A stretch of DNA of 64,000 bases from DATCLS01 sp036563805 (GCA_036563805.1 DATCLS010000016.1:69699-133698); one strand, 5' to 3'; positions 48,018-57,608 are shown, counted from the stretch's first letter. Notes: generated from the letters alone by a model not told the origin. Numbers and translations are program-made.

Positions 48018-49679
48018 ATGCCGCGGGCCGCCGACGGGATCCCCTCGCCCGCGCTGGCCCCGCACCGCCAGTGGCTGGCGCTGGCCGTGCTCGTGCTGCC
48101 GGTGCTGCTGATCTCGATGGACAACACCATCCTGGGTCTGGCGGTGCCCAGCCTCAGCGCCGACCTCGAGCCGACCAGCTCGCAGCTGCTGTGGATCGTC
48201 GACGTCTACTCGTTCGTCGTCGCCGGCCTACTCGTCACGATGGGCACGCTCGGCGACCGGATCGGCCGGCTGCGCCTGCTGCTGATCGGCACGTCGGCCT
48301 TCGGGGTGGCGTCGGTCGTCGCCGCGTTCGCCACGTCGGCGCCCGGGCTGATCGGGGCCCGGGCCGTGCTGGGGGTGGCCGGCGCCACGCTGCTCCCCGC
48401 CACGCTGGCGCTGATCCGCAACGTGTTCCCCGACGCCCGGCGCCGCCAGCTGGCCGTGGCGGTGTGGGCGACGACGTTCTCGGTGGGCAGCGCGGTGGGC
48501 CCCCTCATCGGCGGCCTGCTGCTCGAGCACTACTGGTGGGGGTCGGTGTTCCTGGTGGCGGCGCCGGTGCCGCTGCTCGTGGTGCCGCTGGGGATGGCGC
48601 TGGTGCCCGAGTCGCGCGACGAGGCGCCCGGCCGGTTCGACGTGGCCAGCTCGGCGCTGTCGATCGCCACCATGCTCCCCGCCGTGTACGGCGTGAAGAA
48701 GCTGGCCGAGCACGGTTGGGGCGGCGACGTGGCGCTGGGCCTGGCCGGCGGGGTCGTGGCCGGCGTCGCCTTCGTCCGCCGCCAGCGGCGGCTCGAATCG
48801 CCGATGATCGACGTCGAGCTGTTCCGGGTGCGTGCCTTCCGGACCGCCATCACCGGCCAGGTCGTCGCCTGCATGGGGCTGGCCGGCGGGCTGTACTTCG
48901 CCACCCAGTACCTCCAGCTGGTGCTCGGCCTCTCCCCCGTCCGGGTCGCCGTCCACATGCTGCCCGCTGTCACCGCCGGGATGGTCACCTCGCTGGCCGC
49001 CCCCGGGCTGGCCCGGCGGTTGGGCGCCTTCGCCGTCATCGCCGCCGGGATGGTGACGGCGGCCGGCGGTTTCGCGGTCATGTCCCAGGTCCCGGCGGCC
49101 GGCGAGCCGTTCGCCGCCGTCACCGGCCTGCTGCTGGTAAACGCCGGCGTGTCGGTGGCCATGACCGTGTCCATCGACGGGATCCTGGGGGCCATCCCGC
49201 CGGCCAAGGCAGGGGCCGGCGCCTCGATGTCCGAGACCGCCAACGAGGCCGGCATCGCGCTCGGCACCGCCGTCCTGGGCAGCATCGCCGCCTATGTGTA
49301 CCGGCGCGCGTTCGCCGGCGCGGGCCTCGACCCGTCGGTCCTGGTCGAGGCCCGGGAGACGCTGGGGGCGGCCGAGCAGGTGGCCGACCGGCTCGGCGGC
49401 ACCGCCGGCGAGGCGCTACGGGGCCTCGCCCACCAGGGGTTCGTGGACGGGGTGGAGGCGGGGGCGTTGGCCGGCGTCGCCATCCTGGCCGTCGCCGCCT
49501 GGCGGGCCGCCGCCACCGCCCGCCGCCCGGCCCCGCCACGCCGGCCGGCCCGCACCGGCCAGGCCTCCGCCGGCCCGACGCCACGGGCTAGCCGGGGACC
49601 GGCGAAAGGGTCTGGATCCAGCGCCAGGCGTCGTCCACCTGGCGACGCAGGTCGTCGGGGGTCCCCGAGTTGTCGATGA
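48018..49679 (+). CDS. MFS drug-efflux transporter, DHA2 (QacA/SmvA) type
   Basis: 553 aa with about 14 membrane segments. The motif MDNTILGLAVPSLSADL in helix 1 is diagnostic of DHA2 members. GDRIGRLRLLLIG is the loop 2-3 MFS motif. The C-terminal 45 residues are a basic, Arg/Pro-rich tail that overlaps the coaE coding sequence by 92 bp (convergent). An MFS efflux gene beside uvrB also occurs in mycobacteria (Rv1634, from memory). Cationic drugs are likely substrates. Confidence 0.9.
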   Translation: MPRAADGIPSPALAPHRQWLALAVLVLPVLLISMDNTILGLAVPSLSADLEPTSSQLLWIVDVYSFVVAGLLVTMGTLGDRIGRLRLLLIGTSAFGVASVVAAFATSAPGLIGARAVLGVAGATLLPATLALIRNVFPDARRRQLAVAVWATTFSVGSAVGPLIGGLLLEHYWWGSVFLVAAPVPLLVVPLGMALVPESRDEAPGRFDVASSALSIATMLPAVYGVKKLAEHGWGGDVALGLAGGVVAGVAFVRRQRRLESPMIDVELFRVRAFRTAITGQVVACMGLAGGLYFATQYLQLVLGLSPVRVAVHMLPAVTAGMVTSLAAPGLARRLGAFAVIAAGMVTAAGGFAVMSQVPAAGEPFAAVTGLLLVNAGVSVAMTVSIDGILGAIPPAKAGAGASMSETANEAGIALGTAVLGSIAAYVYRRAFAGAGLDPSVLVEARETLGAAEQVADRLGGTAGEALRGLAHQGFVDGVEAGALAGVAILAVAAWRAAATARRPAPPRRPARTGQASAGPTPRASRGPAKGSGSSARRRPPGDAGRRGSPSCR

Positions 49680-50196
49680 CCCGGTCGGCGCGGGCCAGGC
49701 GCTCCTCCCGGCTGGCCTGCTTGGCCATGCGGGCCCGGACGTCGGGCTCGCGCATGCCCCGGTGCTCGACGAGGCGACGGACCGCGATCTCGGGGTCGAC
49801 GTCGACCACGAGCAGCCCCGCCATCGGGTAGCCGCGCTTCGACTCGACCATCAGGGGCACGTCGAGCACGACCACCTGGTCGGTGCCGGCCAGCTCCTGC
49901 AGGCGCCGGGCGATCTCCGCCCCGACGGCCGGGTGGACGATGGCGTTCAGGTCGGCCAGCGCCTCGGGGTCGTTGAAGACGATGTCGGCCACCTTGGCCC
50001 GGTCGAGCTCGCCGTCGGGACCCACGATGCCGGGCCCGAACCGCTCGACCATGGCCTGGAACACGGGCGTGCCCGACCGCTGCAGCTCACGGGTCACCGC
50101 GTCGGCGTCGACCACCACGGCGCCCCGCTCGGCCAGCAGCGCGGCGACGGTCGACTTTCCCGACCCGATGCCCCCGGTCAACCCCACGACCACCAT
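49588..50196 (-). CDS. coaE: Dephospho-CoA kinase
   Basis: 202 aa, the standard single-domain size. Walker A is GLTGGIGSGKST. DADAVTREL, VHPAVGAE and VLDVPLMVES are the family's other signatures, and RMAKQASREERLARADRVIDNSG is the lid/C-terminal part. It performs the last step of CoA synthesis. It follows rpsA, the conserved actinobacterial order. Confidence 0.96.
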   Translation of the reverse strand: MVVVGLTGGIGSGKSTVAALLAERGAVVVDADAVTRELQRSGTPVFQAMVERFGPGIVGPDGELDRAKVADIVFNDPEALADLNAIVHPAVGAEIARRLQELAGTDQVVVLDVPLMVESKRGYPMAGLLVVDVDPEIAVRRLVEHRGMREPDVRARMAKQASREERLARADRVIDNSGTPDDLRRQVDDAWRWIQTLSPVPG

Positions 50197-50269
50197 GCGC
50201 GGGACGTTAGCGGCGGACTGCTTCGGTCACCGATTCGTCCGGGCCCCCGGAGAGGGCCCCGGACGCGGC

Positions 50270-50300
50270 GGTGCGCCGGCCCTGCGCGGGCCGGCGCACC
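50270..50300 (-). terminator. rpsA terminator hairpin
   Basis: Perfect 13-bp stem (GGTGCGCCGGCCC at 50270-50282 with 50288-50300) and a 5-base loop, 20 bp after the rpsA stop. A second, imperfect hairpin lies at 50237-50264. Confidence 0.75.
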
Positions 50301-50320
50301 GGTCTCGGATCTGACGGGCC

Positions 50321-51667
50321 CTACTGCTCGGTCTCGCCGGCGCCCTCGCCCTCGACGGCGACGTCCTCGGCCGGGGCCTCGCCGGACTCGGCGTAGTACT
50401 CGGCCCAGGCCTCGTCGGCCTCGGGCGAGTGCTCGACCGAGGGGCCGATGTAGTTGCCCTCGTCGTCGTAGGCGTGCTCGCCGAAGTGCTCCTGGTACTC
50501 GGCGGCGACGATGCCGCCCTCGGCGGCCTGCTTGATCGACAGGCTGATGCGCCGCCGCTGGAGGTCGAGGTCGATGATCTTGACCCAGAGCTCCTCGCCC
50601 GGCGTGACCACCTGCTCGGGCAGGTCGACGTGGTGGGCCGACATCTCGGAGATGTGGACCAGGCCCTCGATGCCGTCGCCCACCTGGACGAACGCACCGA
50701 ACGGCACCAGCTTGGTGACCCGGCCGTACACCAGCTCGCCGACCCGGTGGCTGGTGGCGAACTCCTGCCACGGGTCCTGCTGGGTGGCCTTGAGCGACAG
50801 GCTGATGCGCTCGCGGTCGAGGTCGACGTCGAGCACCTGAACCTCGACCTCGTCGCCCACCTGGACGACCGAGCCGGGGTGGTCGACGTGCTTCCACGAC
50901 AGCTCGCTGACGTGGATGAGGCCGTCCATCCCGCCGAGGTCGACGAAGGCGCCGAAGTTGACGACGCTGGACACGACGCCCTTGCGGACCTCGCCCGGCT
51001 TCAGGTTGGCGAGGAAGTCTTCGCGCTGCTCACGCTGCGTCTCCTCCAGCCAGGCCCGGCGGGACAGGACGACGTTGTTGCGGTTCTTGTCGAGCTCGAT
51101 GATCTTCGCCTCGAGCGTCTTGCCGACGTACGGCTGGAGGTCGCGCACGCGGCGCAGCTCGACCAGCGAGGCCGGGAGGAAGCCACGGAGGCCGATGTCC
51201 AGGATCAGGCCGCCCTTGACGACCTCGATGACCGGGCCGGAGACGACCCCGTCCTCCTCCTTGATGCGCTCGATGTCACCCCAGGCGCGCTCGTACTGGG
51301 CCCGCTTCTTGGACAGGACGAGGCGGCCGTCCTTGTCCTCCTTGGTGAGGACGAGGGCCTCGATGTCGTCGCCAACCGACACGACCTCGCTGGGGTCGAC
51401 GTCGTTGCGGATCGACAGCTCTCGGCTGGGGATGACCCCCTCGGACTTGTAACCGATGTCGAGGAGGACCTCGTCGCGGTCGACCCGGACCACCGTCCCG
51501 GTCACGATCGCGCCGTCCTCGACGGTGACGAGGGTGGCATCGATCGCGTCGGCGAAGCTGCCACCGAGGTCGTCGACGACGATCTCGCGTGGCGTGTAGT
51601 CGTCAGCGGCGTCGCCGTCGGCCGCAGAGTCGGAAGCGTTGGTATCGGTGGTCTGGACGTCGGACAC
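50321..51667 (-). CDS. rpsA: 30S ribosomal protein S1
   Basis: 448 aa with four S1 (OB-fold) domains at about residues 45-115, 130-200, 215-290 and 300-375. The later two share FGAFVDLGG / FGAFVQVGD and end in ISLSLKA / ISLSIKQ. An acidic tail follows. Four domains is the usual actinobacterial form, against six in E. coli. The GTG at 51667 gives VSDVQTTDTN; a longer frame to 51754 is Pro-rich and unlikely. It binds mRNA in translation initiation. Confidence 0.96.
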   Translation of the reverse strand: MSDVQTTDTNASDSAADGDAADDYTPREIVVDDLGGSFADAIDATLVTVEDGAIVTGTVVRVDRDEVLLDIGYKSEGVIPSRELSIRNDVDPSEVVSVGDDIEALVLTKEDKDGRLVLSKKRAQYERAWGDIERIKEEDGVVSGPVIEVVKGGLILDIGLRGFLPASLVELRRVRDLQPYVGKTLEAKIIELDKNRNNVVLSRRAWLEETQREQREDFLANLKPGEVRKGVVSSVVNFGAFVDLGGMDGLIHVSELSWKHVDHPGSVVQVGDEVEVQVLDVDLDRERISLSLKATQQDPWQEFATSHRVGELVYGRVTKLVPFGAFVQVGDGIEGLVHISEMSAHHVDLPEQVVTPGEELWVKIIDLDLQRRRISLSIKQAAEGGIVAAEYQEHFGEHAYDDEGNYIGPSVEHSPEADEAWAEYYAESGEAPAEDVAVEGEGAGETEQ

Positions 51668-51924
51668 GAACGAATTTCGGCTTTCTTCGGGGGCGGATGT
51701 CGGGTGGCGGTCGCCGTACGGTGACCACGGAGTGGCCGGTGGCGACGGTGCCACGGGAGCGCGCCTGCACGGCGCGTCTGGCGAGGGTAGCAGCCCCGCG
51801 CGAGGAACGGCTACGGACCCCGCCGCCGACCGCGTCGCATGGGGGCGACCGGACCGACTACAGAATGGCCCCCATGCCGCCGCGTCTGGGGACCATACAT
51901 GGAGAGCCGTCGCGCTCGCAGAGC

Positions 51925-53187
51925 GTGAGATCCGTGCGAAAGGCGGCCGCCGGCCTGCTGAGCGTCGTCGTGTTGACGCTCTCGGCGGCCACGGCCTGCT
52001 CGGAGAGCGAGCCGCAGTTCGCCGAGCTGCAGGGCTGGGAGCGGGTCGAAGTCTGGGGCCACCAGGACGTCGTCGAGTACGACCGGGTGGCCGTGTCCAC
52101 CGGCCCGACCGGCCTCTCGTGGTTCACGCGGGCCCGCGGCAGCACCGACACGCTGGCCTACTGGACATCGACCGACGCCCTGAGCGCCTCGCAGATCGAG
52201 GTGGCCATGCCCCAGGATCCCGTGGTGATCCCGGTGGCGGTGGCCACCGACGCCCGGGAGGGATGGGTGGCGGTGGCCGTCGGCCGCGAGGTCGCCCACG
52301 GCGAGAACACCGCTGTGCTGGCCTGGCTGTCGGGGCCGCAGGCGCCCCGACCCCAGCGGCTGGCGCCGCCCGAGGAGGGCATGGGCGTGCCGGCCCGCAT
52401 CGAGGCCGCCCGCGTCGGCGGCGTGAACCTGGTCACCGGGGTCGCCGACGGGCGGGTCGTCGCCTGGCGGAACGCCGCGCCCGACATCGCGGCCGACACC
52501 GGCACGGCGGGCGGGTCGGGTCCGGGCACCGCGGCCCGGGCCGCCCCCGGCGAGTGGAGCGCGCAGGCCCTCGAGCTCGAGGGCGGCGAGGACCTGGTCA
52601 CGACCGACCTGGCGTCCGACGGCCAGCGGTTCGTGATGGCCGGCGTCGACCGCGAGGGCGGCGCCCACCTGTGGGCCTCGAGCGACGGCCGGGAGTGGCA
52701 GCGTCTCGAGGGCGACCTGCCCGCCGACGCCGGCTCGGCCACCCTGCTCGGCCCCCTGGAGCCCGGGGAGATGCTCGTGTCGTGGTTGGGCGCCCGGACG
52801 CCCCGCAACGACGACGTGCCCCGGAGCGGCCCCGAGGCCACCGTCCAGCGGATCTCCGGGGACCGGGTCACCTCCGAGGGCGTGGTCGAGGCCCGGCCCG
52901 ACGACGGCTGGCCGGACCTGAGCCTGACCGGCGCGGCCGTGAGCCCCGAGGGCCGGACGGTCGTCGTCGGCGCGGCCTGGCGCAGCGCCAACGCCATCAC
53001 GCCGATGGTGTGGCTGCGCGACGGCGACGAGTGGGAGCCCAGCTCGCAGCCCGAGCTGGCCAGCCGGCTCGACTACGAGATGCGGGCCGTGGCCGCGGTC
53101 GGCGACGACCGCCTGGTCGGGCTCGTCACGCCGACGCCCCGGGGCATCGACGTCGAGGTCTGGGGCTGGTCGCAGAAGGACGACTAG
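51925..53187 (+). CDS. Putative lipoprotein with beta-propeller-like repeats
   Basis: About 420 aa. VRSVRKAAAGLLSVVVLTL followed by SAATAC forms a lipoprotein signal, so it is exported and lipid-anchored. The mature part has repeating short beta-rich units, such as LSWFTRARGSTDTLAYWTS, LWASSDGREWQRLEGDL and MVWLRDGDEWEPSSQ, like sialidase/BNR-type blades. No catalytic signature is visible. The start is uncertain: ATGs at 51865 and 51874 would add an N-terminal segment before the signal. It sits in the rpsA-polA interval and is divergent from rpsA. Function unknown. Confidence 0.78.
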   Translation: MRSVRKAAAGLLSVVVLTLSAATACSESEPQFAELQGWERVEVWGHQDVVEYDRVAVSTGPTGLSWFTRARGSTDTLAYWTSTDALSASQIEVAMPQDPVVIPVAVATDAREGWVAVAVGREVAHGENTAVLAWLSGPQAPRPQRLAPPEEGMGVPARIEAARVGGVNLVTGVADGRVVAWRNAAPDIAADTGTAGGSGPGTAARAAPGEWSAQALELEGGEDLVTTDLASDGQRFVMAGVDREGGAHLWASSDGREWQRLEGDLPADAGSATLLGPLEPGEMLVSWLGARTPRNDDVPRSGPEATVQRISGDRVTSEGVVEARPDDGWPDLSLTGAAVSPEGRTVVVGAAWRSANAITPMVWLRDGDEWEPSSQPELASRLDYEMRAVAAVGDDRLVGLVTPTPRGIDVEVWGWSQKDD

Positions 53188-53216
53188 CGGTCGGCTGGCC
53201 GACCCGGGCCGCCGGG

Positions 53217-53244
53217 CGGCGGCCGGCCGCTCGGCCGGCGGCCG
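53217..53244. terminator. GC hairpin between the lipoprotein gene and a convergent methyltransferase gene
   Basis: A core stem GCCGGCCG (53222-53229) with CGGCCGGC (53232-53239), extended by imperfect pairs, lies 30 bp after the lipoprotein stop. Confidence 0.5.
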
Positions 53245-53310
53245 TCAGGTCGACTGCCGTCGGGCCGGCTGCCCACAGCCCGGCCGCGTCGGGCCGGCTG
53301 GCGTCGGTCG

Positions 53311-54057
53311 TCAGGCCGGCCGCTCGGCGAGCAGCAGGAACTCGGGCGTGTCGATGGTCGGCGGCGCCGGGGCGTAGGCGCCTGGCGTCACCGACCAGAT
53401 CGCCCGGACCCGCAGCCCGGCAGCGGCCGCCAGCAGGCGCAGCTCGCGGGGCGTGAAGCAGGTCGTCCACAGGTCGACCTCGGTCTCGGCGCCGGACTCG
53501 TCGCGGACGGCCGTGCGCTCGTGGTTGACGCCGGCCTCGGCGTCGAACGTGTCCCGGTCCTCCAGCCACCGCACCTGGAAGTAGGCCGAGAAGGCCGAGA
53601 CCGCCGCCACCCCGCCCGGCCGCAGGGCCCGGGCGATGCCGGCCAGCACGTCGCCGTCGGCGTCGAGCGGGGCGCCCGGCCCGCCGGCCAGCCCGAAGGC
53701 CCCCTGGCACAGCGAGATGGCGGCGTCGAACTCGGCGTCGAAGTCCAGCTCCCGGGCGTCGGCCCGGACGAACGTGGCGCCCGGCGGGGCCGCGGCCCGG
53801 GCCAGCTCGACGAAGCGCTCGCTGATGTCGACGCCCACGACCTCGACGCCCCGGCGGGCGAAGGCGTGGGCATGGCGGCCGGGCCCGCAGCCGACGTCCA
53901 GCAGGCGCTGGCCGGGCCGCAGGTCGAGCGCGGCGGCCAGGGCCTCGACCTCCTGCTCGGTGCCCTTGGTGAACGAGTAGCGCAGGTAGGCCGATCCCAG
54001 GTGGTCGGCCACGGGCTCGAACCAATGGGGGGCGGCGGGGGGCTCGGGGGCGGGCAT
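53311..54057 (-). CDS. Class I SAM-dependent methyltransferase
   Basis: About 248 aa. LLDVGCGPGRHAHAFARRG is motif I; VVGVDISERFVEL and DFDAEFDAAISLCQGAFGL follow. LRPGGVAAVSAFSAYFQ is the usual strand 5 region. The family is Methyltransf_25-like. It lies in the lipoprotein-NAD(P)-binding gene gap, convergent with the first and divergent from the second (37 bp). Substrate unknown. Confidence 0.85.
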   Translation of the reverse strand: MPAPEPPAAPHWFEPVADHLGSAYLRYSFTKGTEQEVEALAAALDLRPGQRLLDVGCGPGRHAHAFARRGVEVVGVDISERFVELARAAAPPGATFVRADARELDFDAEFDAAISLCQGAFGLAGGPGAPLDADGDVLAGIARALRPGGVAAVSAFSAYFQVRWLEDRDTFDAEAGVNHERTAVRDESGAETEVDLWTTCFTPRELRLLAAAAGLRVRAIWSVTPGAYAPAPPTIDTPEFLLLAERPA

Positions 54058-54094
54058 CGGCCCGATCGTGGCACGGGTCCGCCACCATGGAGGA

Positions 54095-54739
54095 ATGGAC
54101 GTCGTCATCGCCGGAGGCCACGGCAAGGTCGCGCTACGGCTGGAGCGCCTGCTCGCGGCCGACGGGCACCGGGCCCGGGCCCTCATCCGCAACCAGCTCC
54201 ACGCCGCCGACGTGGTCGACGCCGGCGGCGAGCCGGTGCTGTGCGACCTCGAGGCGGTGAGCGACCTGACCGAGGCGGTCCAGGGGGCCGACGCCGTCGT
54301 GTTCGCGGCCGGTGCCGGCCCGGGCAGCGGCCCCGAGCGGAAGCGGACGGTCGACTACGGCGGGGCGGTCAAGCTCATCGACGCCTGCCGGTCGGCGGGC
54401 GTGTCGCGCTACGTGATGGTGTCGTCGATCGGCGCCCACGAGCCCGAGAAGGGCCAGGGGCCGATGGGCCCGTACCTGCGGGCCAAAGCCGACGCCGACG
54501 CCGCCCTGACGACCAGTGGGCTCGCCTACACGATCGTGCGGCCCGGCTCGCTGACCGACGAGCCCGGCACGGGCCGGGTGCTGCTGACCGAGGAGCTGGG
54601 CCACCGCGGGCCGGTCCCCCGCGACGACGTCGCCGCCGTGCTGGCCGCGGTTGTGACCGGCGGCCACCTGGTGGGGCGGACGGTCGAGCTGCTGGCCGGC
54701 GACACGCCGATCGACGAGGCGCTGGCCACGCTCGGCTGA
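54095..54739 (+). CDS. NAD(P)H-binding SDR-like protein
   Basis: 214 aa, atypical SDR (SDR_a5 type). The glycine motif is VVIAGGHGKVALRL at the N-terminus. DAVVFAAGAGPGSG is the middle strand and RYVMVSSIGAHEP contains the conserved Ser. It lacks the usual YxxxK but has Y-L-R-A-K. Such proteins act as NAD(P)H sensors or quinone oxidoreductase-like enzymes. GGAGGA abuts the ATG, too close for a good Shine-Dalgarno, so the start is moderately sure. Confidence 0.85.
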   Translation: MDVVIAGGHGKVALRLERLLAADGHRARALIRNQLHAADVVDAGGEPVLCDLEAVSDLTEAVQGADAVVFAAGAGPGSGPERKRTVDYGGAVKLIDACRSAGVSRYVMVSSIGAHEPEKGQGPMGPYLRAKADADAALTTSGLAYTIVRPGSLTDEPGTGRVLLTEELGHRGPVPRDDVAAVLAAVVTGGHLVGRTVELLAGDTPIDEALATLG

Positions 54740-54825
54740 CGCCGACGGCCTGAGCGTGACCGGGCGCGGGATGTACGGCGGCGCGGCCCGCCCGCCGGCC
54801 GTGAGCCCGGTCGGCGCCCGGCGCC

Positions 54826-57531
54826 TCAGCCCTTGGCGTCGGCCCAGGTGGGCCCGAAGGCGAGGTTGACGTCGAGCGGCACCCGCAGCTCGGCGGCGCC
54901 GGTCATGGCGTCGATCACCAGCTTGGCCGCCTCGTCGTGCTCGTCGGGCGGCACGTCGAGCAGCACCTCGTCGTGGACCTGGAGGATGAGCCGGCTCTTC
55001 AAGCCGGCGTCCTCGAGGGCGGTCTCGATGCGCACGAGCGCCACCTTGAAGATGTCGGCCGCCAGCCCCTGGATGCCTGCGTTCATGGCCTGACGCTCGC
55101 CGGCCTGCCGGATGCGGAAGTTGGGCGACGCCAGCTCGGGGATCTGGCGCCGGCGGCCGAACAGCGTCTCGGTGTAGCCCCGCTCGCGGGCTTCGGCCAC
55201 CGTGCGGTCCATGTACTCCTTCACCGCCGGGAACGCCTCGAAGTAGGCGGCGAGGATGAGGGCGGCCTCCTCGGTGGAGATGTTGAGGCGCTGGCCGAGG
55301 CCGTAGGCCTCCATGCCGTAGGCCAGGCCGTAGGAGACCATCTTGGCCTTCGACCGCTGGTCGATGGTCACCTCGGACGGCTCGACCCCGAAGATCCGGG
55401 CCGCAGTCTCGGTGTGGATGTCGCGCTTGGAGGCGAAGCTGGCGATCAGGCCCGGGTCCTCGGCCAGATGGGCGATGCAGCGCAGCTCGATCTGGTTGTA
55501 GTCGGCGACCAGCAGCTCGCAGCCCGGGGCGGGGACGAACGCCCGCCGGAACTCGCGCCCCAGCTCGGTGCGCACCGGGATGTTGTGCAGGTTGGGCTGG
55601 TCGGACGACAGCCGGCCGGTGCGGGCCACCGTCTGGTTGAACGTGGCGTGGATGCGCCCGTCGGGCCCGACCTCGTTGAGCAGGCCGTCGCCGTAGGTCG
55701 AGCGGAGCTTCTCGACCTCGCGGTAGGCCAGCAGATGCTCGATGATCGGGTGCTGGCCCCGCAGCTTCTCGAGCGACGAGGCGTCGGTCGAGTAGCCGGT
55801 CTTCGTCTTCTTCTGGGGCGTGAGCCCGAGCTGGTCGAACAGGATCTCGCGCAGCTTGGGGGTCGAGTTGACGTTGAACTCGAAGCCGGCGTCCTCGTAG
55901 ATCTGCTGGCGCAGCTCCTCGACCTGGGCGGTCATGCGGTCGCGCAGGCGCTGGAGCTCCTCGCGGTTGACGCCGACGCCGGTGTGCTCCATGCGGGCCA
56001 GGACCCGCACGAGCGGGATCTCGATCTCGTCGAACAGCCGGCTCAGCTGGTGGTGGTGGAGCGCCTCGGACAGCGGCCCCACCAGCCGGTCGACGGCCAG
56101 GGCGTGGCGGGCCGTCTGTTGGGCGGCCGTGACGCCCGTGCCCTCGAGGTCGAGCTGGCCCTCGGCCGCCGCCCCCTCGGACGGCAGCTCGGCCTGGGCG
56201 TAGCGCTGGAGGATGTCCTCGAGGACGTAGCTGGCCTGGGCCGGGTCGAGCAGGTAGGCGGCGATCGCCGTGTCGAGCGCCAGGCACCGCACGTCGATGT
56301 CGAGCGCCAGCAGCGACCGCATCAGCTCCTTGGCCTGGTGGGTGGCGATCGGCCGACCGCCCTTGTCGGGCGGCGCCACCAGGGCCCGCAGCGCGCCCCG
56401 AACCGACTCGTCGTCGAGCAGGGCCGCCGGCAGCCAGGCCACCTCGCCGGCCGCGGCGTCGGTCACGAGAGCCACGCCCTCGAGCGGCGACCGGCCCTCG
56501 CCGCCGGTCCACGCCGCGGCCAGCGCCAGGGGGGAGTCGGACTCGGCGGTGCGGAGGCGCTCGAGCAGGGCCACGGCATCGGCGGGCGCCTCGACGGTGG
56601 TGACCTCTGCTTCGATCACATCCCGCGGCGGGCCGGCGGGGCCGACGTCCTCGCCGATGGCCTCGGACAGGCGCTCGGTCAGGCTGTGGAACTCGAGGAA
56701 GTCGAACAGCCGCCGCACCTCGTCGAGGTCGGCGGGCTGGCGGACGAGCTCGTCGAGGGTCACGTCGACCGGGGCGTCGCGCACCAGCACCATGACCTCG
56801 GCGTTGGTGCGGGCCTGCTGCTCGTGCTCGGCCAGGTTGGCCCGGAGCTTGGGCGTCAGCTCGTCCAGGTGCTCGAAGATGCCGTCGAGCCCGCCGTGGG
56901 CGTTGACCAGCTTGGCCGCCGTCTTCTCGCCCACCCCGGGCACGCCGGGGAGGTTGTCGGACGTGTCGCCCCGGAGCGCGGCGTAGGGCACGTACAGGCG
57001 GGGCGGCACGCCGGTGCGCTCCTCGATGCCGGCCTCGTCGTACAGCACGTAGTCGGACACGCCGCGGCGGTTGTAGAGCACCTTGACGTGCGGGTCCTCG
57101 ACGAGCTGGTAGGTGTCGCGGTCGCCGGTCACCACCAGCACGTCGCGCCCGGCGTCGCGGCACCGGGTGGCGAGCGTGGCGATGATGTCGTCGGCCTCGT
57201 AGCCCGGCATCTCGAGGATGCGGATGCCCAGGGTCTCGACCACCTGGCGGACCAGCCCGATCTGCTGGCGCAGGATGTCGGGCGCGGCGTCGCGGTTGGC
57301 CTTGTAGGTCTCGACCCGCTCGTGACGGAACGTCGGCTCCGGCCGGTCGAACGCCACCGCCACCCTGCTCGACCCGTGGTCGCGCATGAGGTTGATGAGC
57401 ATCGACGTGAAGCCGAAAACGGCGTTGGTGACCTGCCCCGAGGCCGTGGACAGGTCGGTGGGGAGGGCGAAGAAGGCGCGATAGGTGAGGGAGTTCCCGT
57501 CGATCAAGAGAAGGGGATCGTCCTCGGCCAT
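54826..57531 (-). CDS. polA: DNA polymerase I
   Basis: 901 aa. The 5'-nuclease domain (residues 1-300) has LLIDGNSLTYRAFFALP and GYEADDIIATLA. The central region lacks the DxE exonuclease motif (PLALAAAWTGG instead), so no proofreading is expected. The polymerase domain has motif A DYNQIELR (usually DYSQIELR), motif B RSKAKMVSYGLAYG with Tyr734 where E. coli and Taq have Phe, and motif C QVHDEVL. Tyr at this position occurs in mycobacterial PolA too and lets dideoxynucleotides in. It is preceded by pdtaR. Confidence 0.97.
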   Translation of the reverse strand: MAEDDPLLLIDGNSLTYRAFFALPTDLSTASGQVTNAVFGFTSMLINLMRDHGSSRVAVAFDRPEPTFRHERVETYKANRDAAPDILRQQIGLVRQVVETLGIRILEMPGYEADDIIATLATRCRDAGRDVLVVTGDRDTYQLVEDPHVKVLYNRRGVSDYVLYDEAGIEERTGVPPRLYVPYAALRGDTSDNLPGVPGVGEKTAAKLVNAHGGLDGIFEHLDELTPKLRANLAEHEQQARTNAEVMVLVRDAPVDVTLDELVRQPADLDEVRRLFDFLEFHSLTERLSEAIGEDVGPAGPPRDVIEAEVTTVEAPADAVALLERLRTAESDSPLALAAAWTGGEGRSPLEGVALVTDAAAGEVAWLPAALLDDESVRGALRALVAPPDKGGRPIATHQAKELMRSLLALDIDVRCLALDTAIAAYLLDPAQASYVLEDILQRYAQAELPSEGAAAEGQLDLEGTGVTAAQQTARHALAVDRLVGPLSEALHHHQLSRLFDEIEIPLVRVLARMEHTGVGVNREELQRLRDRMTAQVEELRQQIYEDAGFEFNVNSTPKLREILFDQLGLTPQKKTKTGYSTDASSLEKLRGQHPIIEHLLAYREVEKLRSTYGDGLLNEVGPDGRIHATFNQTVARTGRLSSDQPNLHNIPVRTELGREFRRAFVPAPGCELLVADYNQIELRCIAHLAEDPGLIASFASKRDIHTETAARIFGVEPSEVTIDQRSKAKMVSYGLAYGMEAYGLGQRLNISTEEAALILAAYFEAFPAVKEYMDRTVAEARERGYTETLFGRRRQIPELASPNFRIRQAGERQAMNAGIQGLAADIFKVALVRIETALEDAGLKSRLILQVHDEVLLDVPPDEHDEAAKLVIDAMTGAAELRVPLDVNLAFGPTWADAKG

Positions 57532-57608
57532 GCGCCTCGCCTCTCGTGTGTCGGTTGCCCGTGTGTCGGCTCGGTCGTCGGTGGCGTCGCCCGCGCCGGA
57601 GCTGGCGC

